A stretch of 64,000 nucleotides of DNA. It comes from Asterella californica. Its lineage: Eukaryota > Streptophyta > Marchantiopsida > Marchantiales > Aytoniaceae. The notes below the pieces were generated by a model that worked only from the letters and a program-made list of their open reading frames with translations, had not been told where the DNA came from and made no database searches. The position numbers and the translations under genes are program-made. The DNA lies in NCBI GenBank assembly GCA_036924285.1, contig JAYKYS010000010.1, forward strand, positions 8,680,001 through 8,744,000, in the 5' to 3' direction. Below, in pieces: positions 32,604-44,439 of this stretch; the first letter of the stretch is position 1; each line of letters begins with the position of its first letter.

Positions 32604-33039
32604 AGGAGAGGAAAGATGAGAGTGTTTGAAGTCGAGAATGTGAAGACGAGGTGACAGGGATTTCTAGCATCTTCGATTTTTCAGCAAGGTCGAACCTACC
32701 AAAGGGGAGTGAATCCCTAAACACACAAAGGTGATTTTGGAGGTCTTCCACTCTGTTTTAGCATCTGAAAACAGGTGGAAAGTGATAAAAAAAGGCTCCG
32801 CCTTTTATTTTCTCAATCGGAGGTCATATGCAGAAGTAGCTGATTTCGCCGTTTAGGTCAACACGACTTTGACCGCTGTTTTGAAAGCCTTAACGATCGA
32901 TTTTGGCCATTCTGACGATTGCGGATCGACTGACCTAGCAGCCGTGGATATATTTCATTTGCGATTTACTTCTGCGATATCTTTCCATCGATTCATTTTG
33001 AGTTTGTTCACAAATTCGACGTCTGTCGTCTATAGCGTC

Positions 33040-36000
33040 ATGAATGGCAAGATAGACACATTCTCAAGCATCACAGGTGAACCTCTTGGCAAGAACAACT
33101 ACTCGATATGGAAATATCGAATTACTGCCTTTCTCAAGGGCCAAGGACTCCATGGTCTTGTCACAGGCACTGACAGCAAACCACCTGAGGATGCTGGAGA
33201 TCCGATTATTGCTGAATGGAACAGACGTGCTCAGCAAGCTGTGCACTACATGTCGCTGTGTGTTTCGCCTCAGATGTTTGTTGAAAATATCTAGAAATTC
33301 GTATTTTTCCTTTGGAGCTACATACAGACAATCGACACTCCTAAGGAAGTCTGGGATGCTTTGACGAATGTGTTTCAGACATCAACCAAAGCACGTAAGT
33401 TGCAACTGAAGCAGCAGCTTCTGGAGGTCAAGAAAGGTACTTCGACGATTACGGATTACGTCTACTTGATCAGAGGTCTAGTCGAACAACTGAGCAGCAT
33501 TGGTGTGAAGGTCAAAGATGATGATCTCATTCTCCATACCATTCAAGGACTTGGTAAGGAATACAAGGCCTTCGAAACTTCTATTGCTGTTAGGGATACT
33601 TATCCCACATTTGAAGAACTAGTGCCTATGCTAGTATCAGAAGAAATGAGGCTATTGAGTGCAACTGGTCGAAATCCGACTCCAGAGCAAGCCCTGTTCG
33701 CTGGTAGGGACAGAGGCAAAGGTCGAGGCAGAGGCAGAGGACGAAGCAACTCCTTTGGACGAGGTCAACAACCTCAATATATCCAAAACAAAGGCTTTGC
33801 AGATACTCGTTCTTGCAACTACTGCAACAAGGCGGGTCACCTTGAGAAGAACTGCTTCAAGAAGCAGAATGACATCAAGGCTGGTAAGCAACCTCAAAAT
33901 TCGAACTTTGCTTCCATGGAGGACTCTCATTCAGATGGTAGTATGTTAACCATGCAGCATGTCATGGGTGTTATGACCAAATCTGCTGAAAGCTGGTACA
34001 TAGACTTCGGTTGCTCAAATCACATGACTGCACAAGGAGACTGGTTCAGTAGCAAAGATCATGTGAAGACTCCAGCAAATGTCTACACTGGTGATGGTAC
34101 TCAACATCCGATTACTCATCTCGGTACTGTACCTATCTCTGTTTCATCCTCGAAAATCTCAGCTTTAGGAGATGTTCTATATGTTCCTACCATAACCAAG
34201 AATTTGGTCTCAGTAGTTCAGATTGTTGAACAAGGTTATGAGGTTAGATTCAACAAGCATGGTTGTTTTGTTCAAACTGAAGACCACATTGTAGTAGCCA
34301 AAGGAACCAAGGTTGGTAGGCTCTTCAAGTTAGACGCAACTATATCAGCAACTGAGACTGTCATGTTGATAGACGGTTCTCAGATTTCGACTTTACAGTT
34401 GTGGCATAAGAGGTTCGGACATATGAACTTCCCACGCCTTAAGGCTTTGCCTACTTCTAATCTAGTTGTAGGTATTCCGAAATTCACAGATGCTATTCCT
34501 ATAGAGGTCTGTGAAGCTTGTCAGTTTGGTAAGCAGGCTAGGCAACCCTTCTCTCACAAGGGCACTAGAGCTTCTACTGTGTTAGAGCTTATTCACACAG
34601 ATGCTTGGACAGCTTCTCAAGCGAGTATGCAAGGTTCTCAGTACTTCGTCTCATTCATTGACGATTGTTCGAGATTCACTTGGGTCTACCTCTTGAAGGC
34701 CAAGTCAGATGTCTTTGCTGTGTTTCAGTCGTTTAAGAGCCTAGTAGAGAAGCAGTTCAAGCATAGCATCCTTCGTCTACGTTCTGATGGAGGAGGCGAG
34801 TTCATTTCTGGCCAGTTTGATACCTTTCTGCAACAACATGACATAAAGAGAGAAGTCACATGCAGCTACAGCCCTCAGCAAAATGGAGTTGCAGAGCGCA
34901 AGAACAGACATATTGCTGAATGCGCTAGAGCTCTGCTCAATGAGAAAGCTATGCCTAAGTATTACTGGGCAGAAGCTGTATCCACTGCTGTTTATCTTAT
35001 GAACAGGTCTCCAACTGCAGCAGTTCATAAGAAGACACCATTTGAGGTACTGTACAATCAACAGCCGGATATAGCTTCCCTAAGGGTATTTGGGAGTGTC
35101 TGCTTTGTTCATATACCAGGTGAAAGGCGTAGTAAGTTGGATCCGAAAGCTTGGAAGTGTGTGTTTTTAGGTTATGCTTCAGATCGGAAAGGCTATAGAT
35201 GTTATGATCCCATTTCGAATACCTTGCATGTAAGCAGAGATGTTGTCTTTGATGAAACCAAGTCTTGGTTCAAGTCTACATCCACTGATGTAGAACCTGT
35301 TGTGTTTGTTATACAACCAGTAGCACCTACTTCACCATCTACTAGCTCTACTGCTTCACATCCTGTGAGGACTCCTTGGTCTGGACAGGTTACTGCACCA
35401 CCTACTCAATCCACTAGCTCGCATCTTGTATTACAACAGATGACAGATCAACAACGTCCTGCACAATCTTTGTCTCCAATAGATGATCATGTTACCACTT
35501 CATCTCAGCCTTTTAGAGTTGAGACTACTCCTTCAACTCAAATGACTGATCTGCGTAGGTCCAGTAGAGTCAAGTACCCTGTACAATGTTTTCCGTGTGA
35601 AGGATTTTTTGCAGAACACCATGCATACATGGTGAATGTCCTACAGGATGTACAAGAACCGAATTCTCTTGAGGAGGCGATGCATCAAGCAGAATGGGTG
35701 CAGGCTATGGAGGCTGAACTTGCAGCATTACAACATCAACAAACATGGGACCTCGTTGACTTACCCCCTAGTAAGAAAGCCATTCGCTCCATGTGGGTTT
35801 ACAAGGTCAAGAGGAATTCTGATGGTTCTGTGTCTAAGTGCAAGGTCAGACTTGTGGCCAAGGGTTGTGCACAACAATATGGAATTGATTTCGATGAGAC
35901 ATTCAGTCCAGTAGCCAAGATGGCTTCTATTCGTACACTTGTGACATTGGTTACAAGTAGAGGGTGGCACCTTCATCAGATGGACTTCAACAACGCTTTT

Positions 36001-37221
36001 CTGAATGAGGATTTGGAAGAAGAGGTCTACATGGTGCAACCCCCTGGATTTGAGGATTCCAATTATCCTGAGAGAGTCTGTAGACTCAAGAAGTCCTTAT
36101 ATGGACTTAAGCAAGCTCCTAGAGCTTGGAATGCCAAGATCAATTCATTCTTGCTATCTCTTGGCTTTACTGTGTGCAGTTCGGACTATTCGCTGTATTC
36201 TTTGCATTCAAGCCAAGAATTTGTACTACTGATCATCTATGTTGATGACTTGATCCTCACTGCGAGTTGTGAGCATCTCATTCAACGAGTGAAAGATCAC
36301 CTGAAGGGAGAGTTTGACATGAAGGATCTCAAACAACTCAAGTACTTCTTGGGCATTGAGTTTGTCAAGAATGGTGTTGCGTTATGGCTGCTGCAGAGAC
36401 AATATTGTCTAAACATGTTGGAGAAGTTCGGGATGACTGCCTCTAAACCAATCTCTATCCCTCTTGCTGCTAGTGTTAAGCTAAATGCAGAAGATGGCGA
36501 GTTGCTAGCAGATCCTTTCATGTATCGACAGATCGTAGGTAGCCTGATCTATCTTACTATAACTAGGCCAGATTTATCTTATGCTGTTGGCTTAGTCAGC
36601 CAGTACGTACAGGCTCCAAGGAAGCCACACCTTGATGCAGTTCGACGGATTCTACGGTATGTGAAGTTTACACTTCAGTTTGGACTTTACTTTCCTTCTG
36701 GTAAGCCTCTTGTGTTACAAGGCTTTATTGATGCAGATTGGGCTGGAAGTACTCATGACAAGAGATCTACGTCAGGTTTCGTTTTCTGTCTTGGAGATTC
36801 TGCGGTTAGTTGGCGATCGAAAAAGCAACAAACAGTTGCTTTGTCTTCTACAGAAGCAGAATACAGATGTGCCACCAATGCTACATGTGAATCTGTTTGA
36901 CTTCGCACCCTTTTGGGTGATATGGGTGTCACATTTTCTGATCCAGTTGTTTTGCACACTGACAACATCAGCAGCATTAAACTTGCTTCTAATCCTATTT
37001 TCCATGCTAGGACCAAACATATAGAGGTCCATTATCACTTCATCAGAGAGAAAGTGTTAGCTGGAGAGATTGATCTTAGGTATCTTCTTACTGATGAGCA
37101 AGTTGCTGATATTTTCACCAAGGCTTTACCTAGAGACAAATTTGAGTATTTCAAGTTGTGTCTAGATGTTAAAGACATAGATTCTAGCTTGAGGGAGAGT
37201 GTTAAAGACTGTGCAAGCTAA
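33040..37221 (+). pseudogene. copia Gag-Pol polyprotein with two nonsense codons
   Basis: One frame of about 1,390 codons runs from the ATG at 33040 to TAA at 37221 inside the 3' LTR, broken only by TAG (33292) and TGA (36898). Gag: NNYSIWKYRITAFLKG and the zinc knuckle CNYCNKAGHLEKNC (33820). Protease: WYIDFGCSNHM (34000), where the second catalytic-triad residue, normally Ser or Thr, is Phe. GAG-pre-integrase: LWHKRFGHMNF. Integrase: HTDAW, RSDGGGEF and SPQQNGVAERKNR provide the D, D and E. RT: MDFNNAFLNEDLEEEVYM, SLYGLKQAPRAWN and YVDDLIL (36240). RNase H: ALSSTEAEYR, then stop at a probable Trp codon, continuing to ADIFTKALP. The element is inactive but only lightly damaged. Confidence 0.95.
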
Positions 37222-37442
37222 CTATGCACTGTAGTCGTAGTTTGTTAACCTAGTTAGTTTAGGGTTTGGAGACCTAACCCCAGTTTACCCCTTTCTTGGA
37301 CTTTTCTCTTGGATATTAGTAAAGAGGGACTGATGACCCTCGCAACATTCTCTTGTGTGATTTTCAGACTCTCTCCACCTCTCTTCAATTCAGGCTTAGG
37401 CTGCCTTGTCTTATGAGTGTTTACAGTTCCCTGATTTCAACA
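37200..37442 (+). repeat. 3' LTR of copia copy A
   Basis: Starts TGTTAAAGACTG after the purine tract and ends TTTCAACA before the second ATTTC target-site copy. Confidence 0.95.
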
Positions 37443-37672
37443 ATTTCCTGGCCCGAAGGAGGAAGAAAGCGACGCATTGAATAGCCAACAGATGGAAAGA
37501 CCCATCAAGCCGCACAACGGGAAGAGGAAGGAGGCAGTTGTACAGGTAAAGCTTTTCATCGTGGAGTTGTTTGACATCTATTTGGTAGAGCAGAGTTGCC
37601 CTCTGTTTTGAACAGGGAAGGTTTTACAGGCTCTACTGTGGGTCAAATTGAACCATAAGCACTGGTTCCGGA

Positions 37673-37687
37673 ATGGATTTAATCGAG
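37673..37687 (+). promoter_or_regulatory. candidate proximal promoter element of U1 copy 2
   Basis: AATGGATTTAATCGAG-like word at -46 to -32. A TATA-like TACATTAAC begins at about -30. Confidence 0.4.
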
Positions 37688-37718
37688 GTACATTAACTAT
37701 GTGCGAAGAGGAGTCAGC

Positions 37719-37882
37719 ATACTTACCTGGGCGGGGCCTATCGCTGATCCAGAAGGGCGATGACATATGACGGGCTACTCCATTGCACTCCGGTGTGACG
37801 AGGTTGTAGCATTTCCCCAAGGGGAAAATGCACGTCATAATTTGTGATAGCGGAGGGCTCGCGTCCGCGCGGCCCTCCTCCA
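37719..37882 (+). ncRNA. U1: U1 snRNA, copy 2
   Basis: A full-length U1-like gene of 164 bases with an intact 5' end ATACTTACCTG, stem-loop II loop ATTGCACTCCGG, a stem-loop III of perfect CCCC/GGGG type, the Sm region CATAATTTGTG and a GC-rich terminal hairpin. The stem-loop I loop is GATCCAGAAG. It is the closest of the full-length copies to the canonical GAUCAYGAAG but still differs in the two central bases. Its upstream flank was split by the copia element ending at 37442, about 280 bp before the gene; the proximal promoter-like words are retained. Of the copies here it has the best claim to function. Confidence 0.92.
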
Positions 37883-39579
37883 AATCAACTTCCAAGAAGG
37901 ATTGTGATTACAAATTTGAGAGACCGCCTCGACGCATCACTACTATCACGAATTCGACAGTTTTGGAAACCGCCGGATAGAAATGGCTCTTGCTTCCGGG
38001 TTTCCTACCACCTCTCTTGCTGACTATGCTGGTAACTGATGTTTTCTCGATGTCTTCTTTGAGGTTACGATGTCTGTTCATTTGTCGTGACGGAGAACTT
38101 CGAGTGCTGACTCTAGTGGGTATTCTATCGGCAGACCTCGGAATTCCAGTTCCCTGGGGCGCCTGGGAAAATGATGAGTGCGGAAACCGCAGCCCTCCTA
38201 GTTGATCCAGCAGGAAATTGTTGCATTCGTGGCGTTCGATGGAATCAAAGAGCGATATAGCGCTAAATTTCCTGCACAACTCATCCAGTGAGTCATAGTG
38301 CCTGCTGTGCTTATGCTTAGCGTTGATGCTTAGCTCACTACATCTAGCACAGAGATATGTGACGACGTGATCCTGAGTTCAAGAAAATTGGTCGGTGGGC
38401 CTGTCATCATTCTGTGTAAACCGCTCCCGTTTGAGATCCAGCCAATTACATTAGAGTGCTGCCAGTCCCGAAGGAATTCATTGAAGCCACTTTGTCTCTC
38501 CAACTCTAGTCTCACTTTTGATGGGGTTGCGTGTTTGCAGCGACTGCTGCAGCTGGGGACTCCGTAAGTGCGATTAGATGATATTTATACTGTATACGTG
38601 TATTTGCAGTTCTTCATACATGTGGCTTTTGAAGGGGTTGGGTTCGGAGAAAAACTTGGGAACATCTCTAGCTACACGTGATCAGCAAGGTCGACGACCA
38701 GTTGATTGTATCACATGAACTTGAACAAGTATGATTTTGCGGCAGCCCGTGTTTAGTCTGGTACTGGCCTCGAGAGTCGCTTTGGAAAGTGACATCCTCA
38801 ATTGCATTGAGAGATACAGAAAGAGGTTTTAGATTCGGCACTGCCCTGCCATTTATGAAATTGGAGTTTGTAAGCGAGAGGGACGGAGCGAGCGATTACT
38901 GATTGAACGCATTTGTTCTTTTGTTTTCGTCCGAACTCGCTCCAAGTAATGCTTCAGTCCTCTGTAACTTGTAAGGACGTGGAGGTCAGTTCGAACCATA
39001 CACTAGTCCTGTAGAGTCTGCTTTGGCCTCCAAGTAGCTATTCTGCCGATCCCACGAATAACAGCCGTGTGATCAGCTCAGAGCGAACTATCTTTCGCCT
39101 TGTACTAAAGAATACGGAGTGCGGGTCACAGAGACGGCTTATCTCAACATTTGGAACGCTTCCCCACAGGGAGCACCCACCAACATAATCCAAGAAGGAA
39201 TGTACTGAAGACATGGCCGGTCGCAATGGACTTGCTTGCAGCACATGCCAGCGTTGTAAAGGGAACTGTACAAGTCTGTGCTCTGCCAGTTTTCATTCCA
39301 GATGTGTTTGCGGGGACGATGGATTCACTCAGTCAAGTGTTTGCTTCAATCCTTTTCTTCTCAGTAGCGTGTGGGAGTGTTCGTTTCACCTTGACCCTGA
39401 GGCCGAACCACGTAAAGTACAAACCATTACATTTTAGTGTAATCTTGGAGTTCTTGTGTAGTATGGGATGAACAGAAGTACAGTCCTTAGTTCGCAGGTG
39501 CTAGAGTAAACCCATAACAGGTGCGTATCCCGTGGATGTATTGCGACAGTCATATAGCCTTGAGTCTGGAATGTGAGGT
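37883..39579. other. no gene seen between U1 copy 2 and U2
   Basis: 1.7 kb of mixed-composition DNA with only short ORFs. A plus-strand frame at 39213-39437 is Cys-rich at its start (CSTCQRCKGNC) but matches no zinc-binding family I know and is interpreted as chance. Confidence 0.5.
39532..39559 (+). promoter_or_regulatory. U2 promoter: proximal element and TATA-like box
   Basis: GTGGATGTATTGCGAC at -48 to -33 resembles the element found at -46 to -32 of the U1 copies. CATATAGC begins at -29, the usual TATA position of plant RNA polymerase II snRNA genes. Confidence 0.5.
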
Positions 39580-39775
39580 ATACCTTTCTCGGCCTTTCGG
39601 CTAAGATCAAGTGTAGTATCTGTTCTTATCAGTTTAATATCTGATACGAGGGTCATCGACCCTCACGATATTAATCTTATTTCTTTCACGGGTGTGAGTC
39701 CAGGCGGGTAGCTTGCTACTCCGGACTCGCCAGTGTCGCCTTGGTATTGCACTATCTCCTAGGCCGGCGCAGCCC
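39580..39775 (+). ncRNA. U2: U2 snRNA
   Basis: The 5' half is essentially canonical: ATACCTTTCTCGGCC, GGCTAAGATCAAGTGTAGTA (containing the branch-site-pairing GTAGTA) and TATCAGTTTAATATCTGATA. One base differs in stem I (CTTTCGGC for CTTTTGGC). The stem IIb hairpin GAGGGTCATCGACCCTC is intact. A pyrimidine-rich Sm region follows (ATCTTATTTCTTT). The two 3' hairpins are present, and the last has the U2B''-binding loop TATTGCACT. Length of about 196 bases is normal. U2 pairs with the intron branch point in the nuclear spliceosome. The 3' end is placed by analogy. The gene is followed by the same flank unit that follows U1 copies 1 and 3. Confidence 0.96.
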
Positions 39776-40059
39776 ATCCTCCTTCCAAGGGAGACCCAAA
39801 CAAACACAAACAGGACGCGGAGCCTGAAGGTGGAGGTAGTGCCTGCGGATCCGTGTCCTCAAATTGTTAAGATATCAGAAGCGCTGCATTCGCGCTCGAG
39901 GAAACATGAAATTAGATTTACCTTCGCGCCTTGATCAGTAGCGGGATGTCGTGACTTGTTCCCGGCGTGCGCAGGCTTCGCTTCTTGTACAGTCAGAAAG
40001 ACGCAAAGCCAATTCGCTGTTTAAAGGTCTTATTTGTGATGGAGATCACTGCAGTAAGA

Positions 40060-40300
40060 TTCCCTATCACGAACACCAACCTCATGAATGAATCGTGATC
40101 AGAGTGACATGCTCTTTCCTTTGTTGTTGATTGTATTGGATTTAGAAACGTTAGGCGTTCTGTTCTCTCGTTCTCCATGTGGGATGTTGCTGTATTATCT
40201 CTTCAGAACAGTGGATGTGCAGGACTTAGATTACAGCATCAACACCTTTCAGTCTTATTTCACAGGAAGCGCTTACCCATTATCGCGGGATAGCCCACCA
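40060..40300 (+). repeat. snRNA downstream flank unit, copy after U2
   Basis: Matches 30840-31000 and 41760-41900 (TTAGGCGTTCTGTT, ACAGCATCAACACCTTTCAGT, GGAAGCGCTTACCCATT). In this copy the match is interrupted by the hairpin at 40285. Confidence 0.75.
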
Positions 40301-40326
40301 CCCACATGGGTGGTGGGCTATCCCGC
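40285..40326. repeat. perfect 19-bp hairpin
   Basis: GCGGGATAGCCCACCACCC at 40285-40303 is followed by a 4-base loop and its exact reverse complement (40308-40326). It sits in the flank unit after U2 at a point where the related units (30990, 41890) simply read TTTTCGCAGG, so the hairpin is an insertion or fold-back specific to this copy. Confidence 0.95.
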
Positions 40327-41225
40327 AGTATCTATCTATTGGTTGCAGTCAATTCCAGAAGGGTTAGCTTCTAGTTCTTCTCTGCTCGAGTTTGTTTTTA
40401 GTGAGTCTACATCCTCCAAGTCTTTGTCGAGAGCAAGACAAGTTTGCTCTCATCGAATAAGCGTAACTCACCTTTTCACATGAGAAAGTCAAAACAAGAT
40501 TCAACGAAAGAATGTAAGCAACGAATGATGAACTTTCGGCACATCCACACTCCGTCAGGTACGCAAGCTACTCACTCGAATAGGAGAACGCCACTGCATG
40601 CAATCTTGCTTCGCATCCGTCAAGCTCATCAGAATCAGTGATGCCTCCCACCGTCGACGAAGAGGATGTTTGGAACAGTGCGCAACCGCCAAGCAAAAGT
40701 GTCTCGAGCATGTTCAGACCTGATCACTAATTATTCAAAGTGGTCCACTAAATTTATCTCGTCGGGTGCTCCACCATATCTTCGCTGTCCTAATTGGTAA
40801 GGAGAACGAGGTACCTTCCAAGGAATACAGATCCAGCGACAACACTGATGGTGAGTACAAATTTTTGAAGTCAGGAGGAGAGAGAATGCATGCATCGGCC
40901 TGGATCTTCACTTGCATCTTCTTGATCATCAGTCGTAAGTACTTTGCTTCTCCTTCTTCAGATTCAATGGATCCAAGCAGATACTACTTGGGTTCAAGTC
41001 CCACTTCATTTTTCCCTCTTACAGGAGGCAGTTGTTCAGGTCAAGTTCTTCATCCTGCACCAGCTTTTCTAGCAGAGAAACGAAATCGAACTCTCAACGC
41101 TTACGAGCAGTCTCGGGGAATTGTTTGACATCGCGTGGGAGAGGAGAATAGCCATTGTGTTTTGAAAAGTGACATCTTGACTGGTATACTGCGGATAAGA
41201 TAGAACCATAAGCCTTGTGGCTGTA

Positions 41226-41240
41226 GTGGACTTGGACGAG
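41226..41240 (+). promoter_or_regulatory. candidate proximal promoter element of U1 copy 3
   Basis: GTGGACTTGGACGAG at -46 to -32, followed by TACATTAAC in the TATA position. Confidence 0.45.
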
Positions 41241-41271
41241 GTACATTAACGGCGTGCAATCAGGAGGAACC

Positions 41272-41434
41272 ATACTTACCTGGGCGGGGCCTATCGCTGA
41301 ACCACAAGGGCGATGACCTATGACGAGCTCATCCATTGCACTTCGGTGGGGCAAGTTGTAGCATTTCCCCAAGCGGGAAAATGCACGTCATAATTTGTGA
41401 GAGCGGAGGGCTCGCGTTCGCGCGGCCCTTTACC
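41272..41434 (+). ncRNA. U1: U1 snRNA, copy 3 (left palindrome arm)
   Basis: A full-length 163-base U1-like gene: ATACTTACCTG 5' end, ATTGCACTTCGG loop II, stem-loop III with CCCCAAGCGGG, Sm region CATAATTTGTG and terminal hairpin. Loop I reads GAACCACAAG, four changes from the canonical U1-70K-binding loop. The terminal hairpin ends CCCTTTACC, so its base is slightly weakened. Its mirror copy in the right arm (59679-59794) has lost stem-loop III and the terminal loop, so the ancestral gene was intact at the time of the inverted duplication. Function is uncertain. Confidence 0.9.
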
Positions 41435-41639
41435 AAATCAGTACTAAAAAGCATAACTCTGCCGTTTTATCTGCTACTGTAGTTTGAGTGGAGCTGACGA
41501 AGTTGACCACATGCTATTGGGCATAACCAGCATCGTATGTGCGACACAGTTATGTAGTAGACAGGTGAGAAATGGTAGTCGAACACCACCAGAGAAGAGG
41601 AAAATGAAGTGTTTTTCTTACTAGCAACCTGTGGCTCAG

Positions 41640-42050
41640 CTCTCTCATGGACTCTGCTGCGTGTACATGGATCGAAAGTGATGGATTTAAACTCTTGACC
41701 AGAGCTCGAGTCACATGATACATAATTGTATATCGTTGGTCGCAGGTGGCACTGCATGAATGTGGAATCGTTAGGCGTTCTGTTCCTTCGTGCTTCACCT
41801 GGGCAGTACTGTATTCTCTCGTGAGACTTGTGGGTGTGCGGGACTTACAGCATCAACACCTTTCAGTTCTGTTTCAGATGAAGCGCTTATCCATTTTCGC
41901 AGGAAGTCGATGGAGAACACTGGACAAGTGTGCCTTCCCGTCAGCTCCTAACGCAGACTGAGCATTGCCAGAAGAAATGGTCGGTCAAGTAATCCGAAGA
42001 CATTATTCCGAAGCAAGTTCTGTATGGCTAATTCGAGGTGCAAGCGCGGA
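41640..42050 (+). repeat. snRNA downstream flank unit, copy 3
   Basis: Closest to the copy at 30640-31130, sharing ATGAAGCGCTTATCCATTTT and CCGTCAGCTCCTAACGCAGA. It starts about 335 bp after the end of U1 copy 3, close to the spacing seen after U1 copy 1. It is mirrored at about 59060-59480. Confidence 0.75.
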
Positions 42051-44439
42051 GTACTCGTACAAACATTTATTGGTCAGATTCTGAATGTCAAGTGTGATCC
42101 CTCTATTCTGTAAGTTGGTGCATGATCCTTCATCACCGTGAGTGGAGAAGGAAGCAGCTCCCATAATTCCGGTCGTCTGATATTCTTCCGGATCCTAATT
42201 CGATCGATAAACTGTCAATAGCACGCTTTCTGTTCCCCTCTCCGCAGACTTTTCTGGGCCTCATTGCGACAAAATCTAGAGTTTCTGCCTGCAGGTCAGG
42301 TTTTCTGCCTGTAAGGACGATTTACTTTGCAACAACTGAACAAGCACTTGGGAGCAAAGGACACTCAGAGCTCGTGGATCGACGTCGTCTTTGGAAAGTG
42401 TAAATCTGGAACTGGCGAGACGATCTTACACCCCTTAATGGTTCTTCAGCTCATGCTGCTATTGGAATCGCAAAAGCCAAATTATTAAAAGGAACGGATG
42501 CTTACTGTCCATTGACAAGAAGATATAACGGATCAAACTTATAAGTGGTATCAAAAGACATCCACAAGCTGAGTGTCACTATGTGGATATACACGAGGTA
42601 TCTCCGGTGTCGCTATAGAGGATCATTCTGTACGCTTTGAAGACAATATGTACGTCTCTCCACCTTTAATTCTCATGTTTACTGGGGTGGCATGGTGGAG
42701 CAACTCGTGGAGGTTCGTAAATAGCGATTAGATGATATAGAGAAGGTTACCTTGTGGTGGGTTAAAAGAGGTTAAAGAGGTTGGTTCGAACCGAGGCTTG
42801 GAAAACCTCTCTCCACGTGATCGACAAAATAGAGATAAGTTGATTGTTTCAGATTACTTCCACAATTTACATTTTTGTTTGTATTTTGTTAATAGTTCTT
42901 ATTGTTGAAACTCACCTGTTGGAATCGCCAGTATTCAACAAACAATACTTATCACCCTAATGCATGACCAGTCTGATGTATGAGCGAGTGGAACCTTGCC
43001 AAAGAGAATTCATGTTGGTAACAAGAAAGTTATATGAGAGAATTGTAACATTTGACAAATCCAAGTCTTGTTTGAAGAGTGTAGGTCTTGCTCTACCACT
43101 CGCTCTATGCTTCTCATGGTAGTATATTGCCATTGTATGGATCTGAAGACAAAGTCGTGAACCACTGAACTTCCACTGTCGCTGGTTCATCTTTCGTGTT
43201 ATGAGATTTGATCTTCAACACTTGGCAGATCCACAATGATTCCAAGTTTGGAGCCAATATTGCAAGCAATAGTTTTTCTTTAATTTTGTTGAGGTCGCAT
43301 CCTCTTTGTTATCAATCATGTGCTTCAATACCGGATCATAATCGTCTTGTGTCTATGTATATTGTAGATGATCACCAAAGACTCGATTGCCTAGTTCTTC
43401 GTTGCTTACAATTAGATGCTCGTGGAATATGAGTTCGGACTCGTCATGTTCAGACGATACCAGCCAAGTCCACATCTTCAATAGAGGTTTTAGTTTTCCT
43501 CTCGATATATTTTCAACAATACTTTCTTGTCAAAAGCACCGGTGGTTCCATCATTCTTTTCCATTGTCTGAAAAGCAATTGCACCACAAAGTCACAATAT
43601 ATTTCTTGATTGTCAAAGTGTATCAACTTTAGTGTCAAACAAATCTCCTATCCGTGTTTTGTTCTTGTGTTTGATTTCAGAATACGATTTCAATGGAACC
43701 AGCATGGACTTGTGGGAAAAATATGAGTTGCTTCACTCCTTCAACCGGAAGAGAATCTTGATATGTGAAAAACTGTTTGCACCTGACACGAGTTCAAACT
43801 TGTACTGTTGACTAAATGTAATATCATGTAACAGACGATATGGTTTGAGCTCGTCTTCATTGTACTTCTTGAAGTCTCAAGTCTCTGTCAATATAGTCAT
43901 ATCAACTTCAGATCATAACTTCTTTCATGACGGAACATAATTATAATATTATGAAAGCATTTTGACGAGACAGAGCTCACTAGAATCTACTAAACATTTG
44001 GTCGACAAGATCATGTGCGTGTCCAACCATGAGAATATACTGAGATATTTATTAATCAAAGTTGGCGTTGATGTTGAGACGTACAACCTCCGCGAGATAA
44101 ATCAAATATGTACCATCCGCTGTCGTGTCTCTGTCGACCCAAACCTTTTCAATAATGTTTGAAAAGATCTGAAGAACTCTGCGATATACAACAAATTATT
44201 GATATTGTCTGAATTTTCTAGATGTTCTTGCTTGCATGTGCGTGCTAAGTTTCCAGCTGTCTCCAACTCATAGACATCCATGAGATCCATGGATGGAACG
44301 AAGATGTGTTTACAACACGAATTTCAATCTTACATTTACATTGTAGACCAGGTTATTCGGGAGTTGAAGTTACATAAAAAATAACAAACCGAAGCACGTT
44401 CTTTGTCAGCTCGAAGAAGATGGAAGGCGTTAGATAGTC

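Larger units (their letters stand above)
32343..37442 (+). mobile_element. complete Ty1/copia element, copy A, with target-site duplication
   Basis: 5' LTR 32343-32591, primer-binding site 32592-32603 (TGGTATCAGAGC, initiator-Met tRNA type), polyprotein about 33040-37221, purine tract GAGGGAGAG, and 3' LTR 37200-37442. ATTTC flanks it on both sides (32338-32342 and 37443-37447), a proper 5-bp target-site duplication. The LTRs differ at roughly 14 of about 243 positions plus a 6-base indel, by eye about 6 percent, so the insertion is not recent. It interrupts the upstream part of the U1 copy 2 unit. Confidence 0.96.

Noticed and set aside
35636..37038. Alternate-frame ORFs across the copia RT and RNase H
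   Set aside because: Overlap the long polyprotein frame and carry no recognisable motifs.
39213..39437. Cys-rich ORF between U1 copy 2 and U2
   Set aside because: Cys spacing fits no zinc-binding family I know, there is no splice or promoter context, and the frame is short.
40975..41000. tRNA B-box-like word GGGTTCAAGTCC upstream of U1 copy 3
   Set aside because: No A box or tRNA fold precedes it. The word varies in the sister units at 32315 and 55765, so it is a feature of the flank, not a tRNA gene.
42957..43632. Several small ORFs conserved between arms
   Set aside because: Conservation follows from overall arm identity. They lie on both strands and show no recognised domain.
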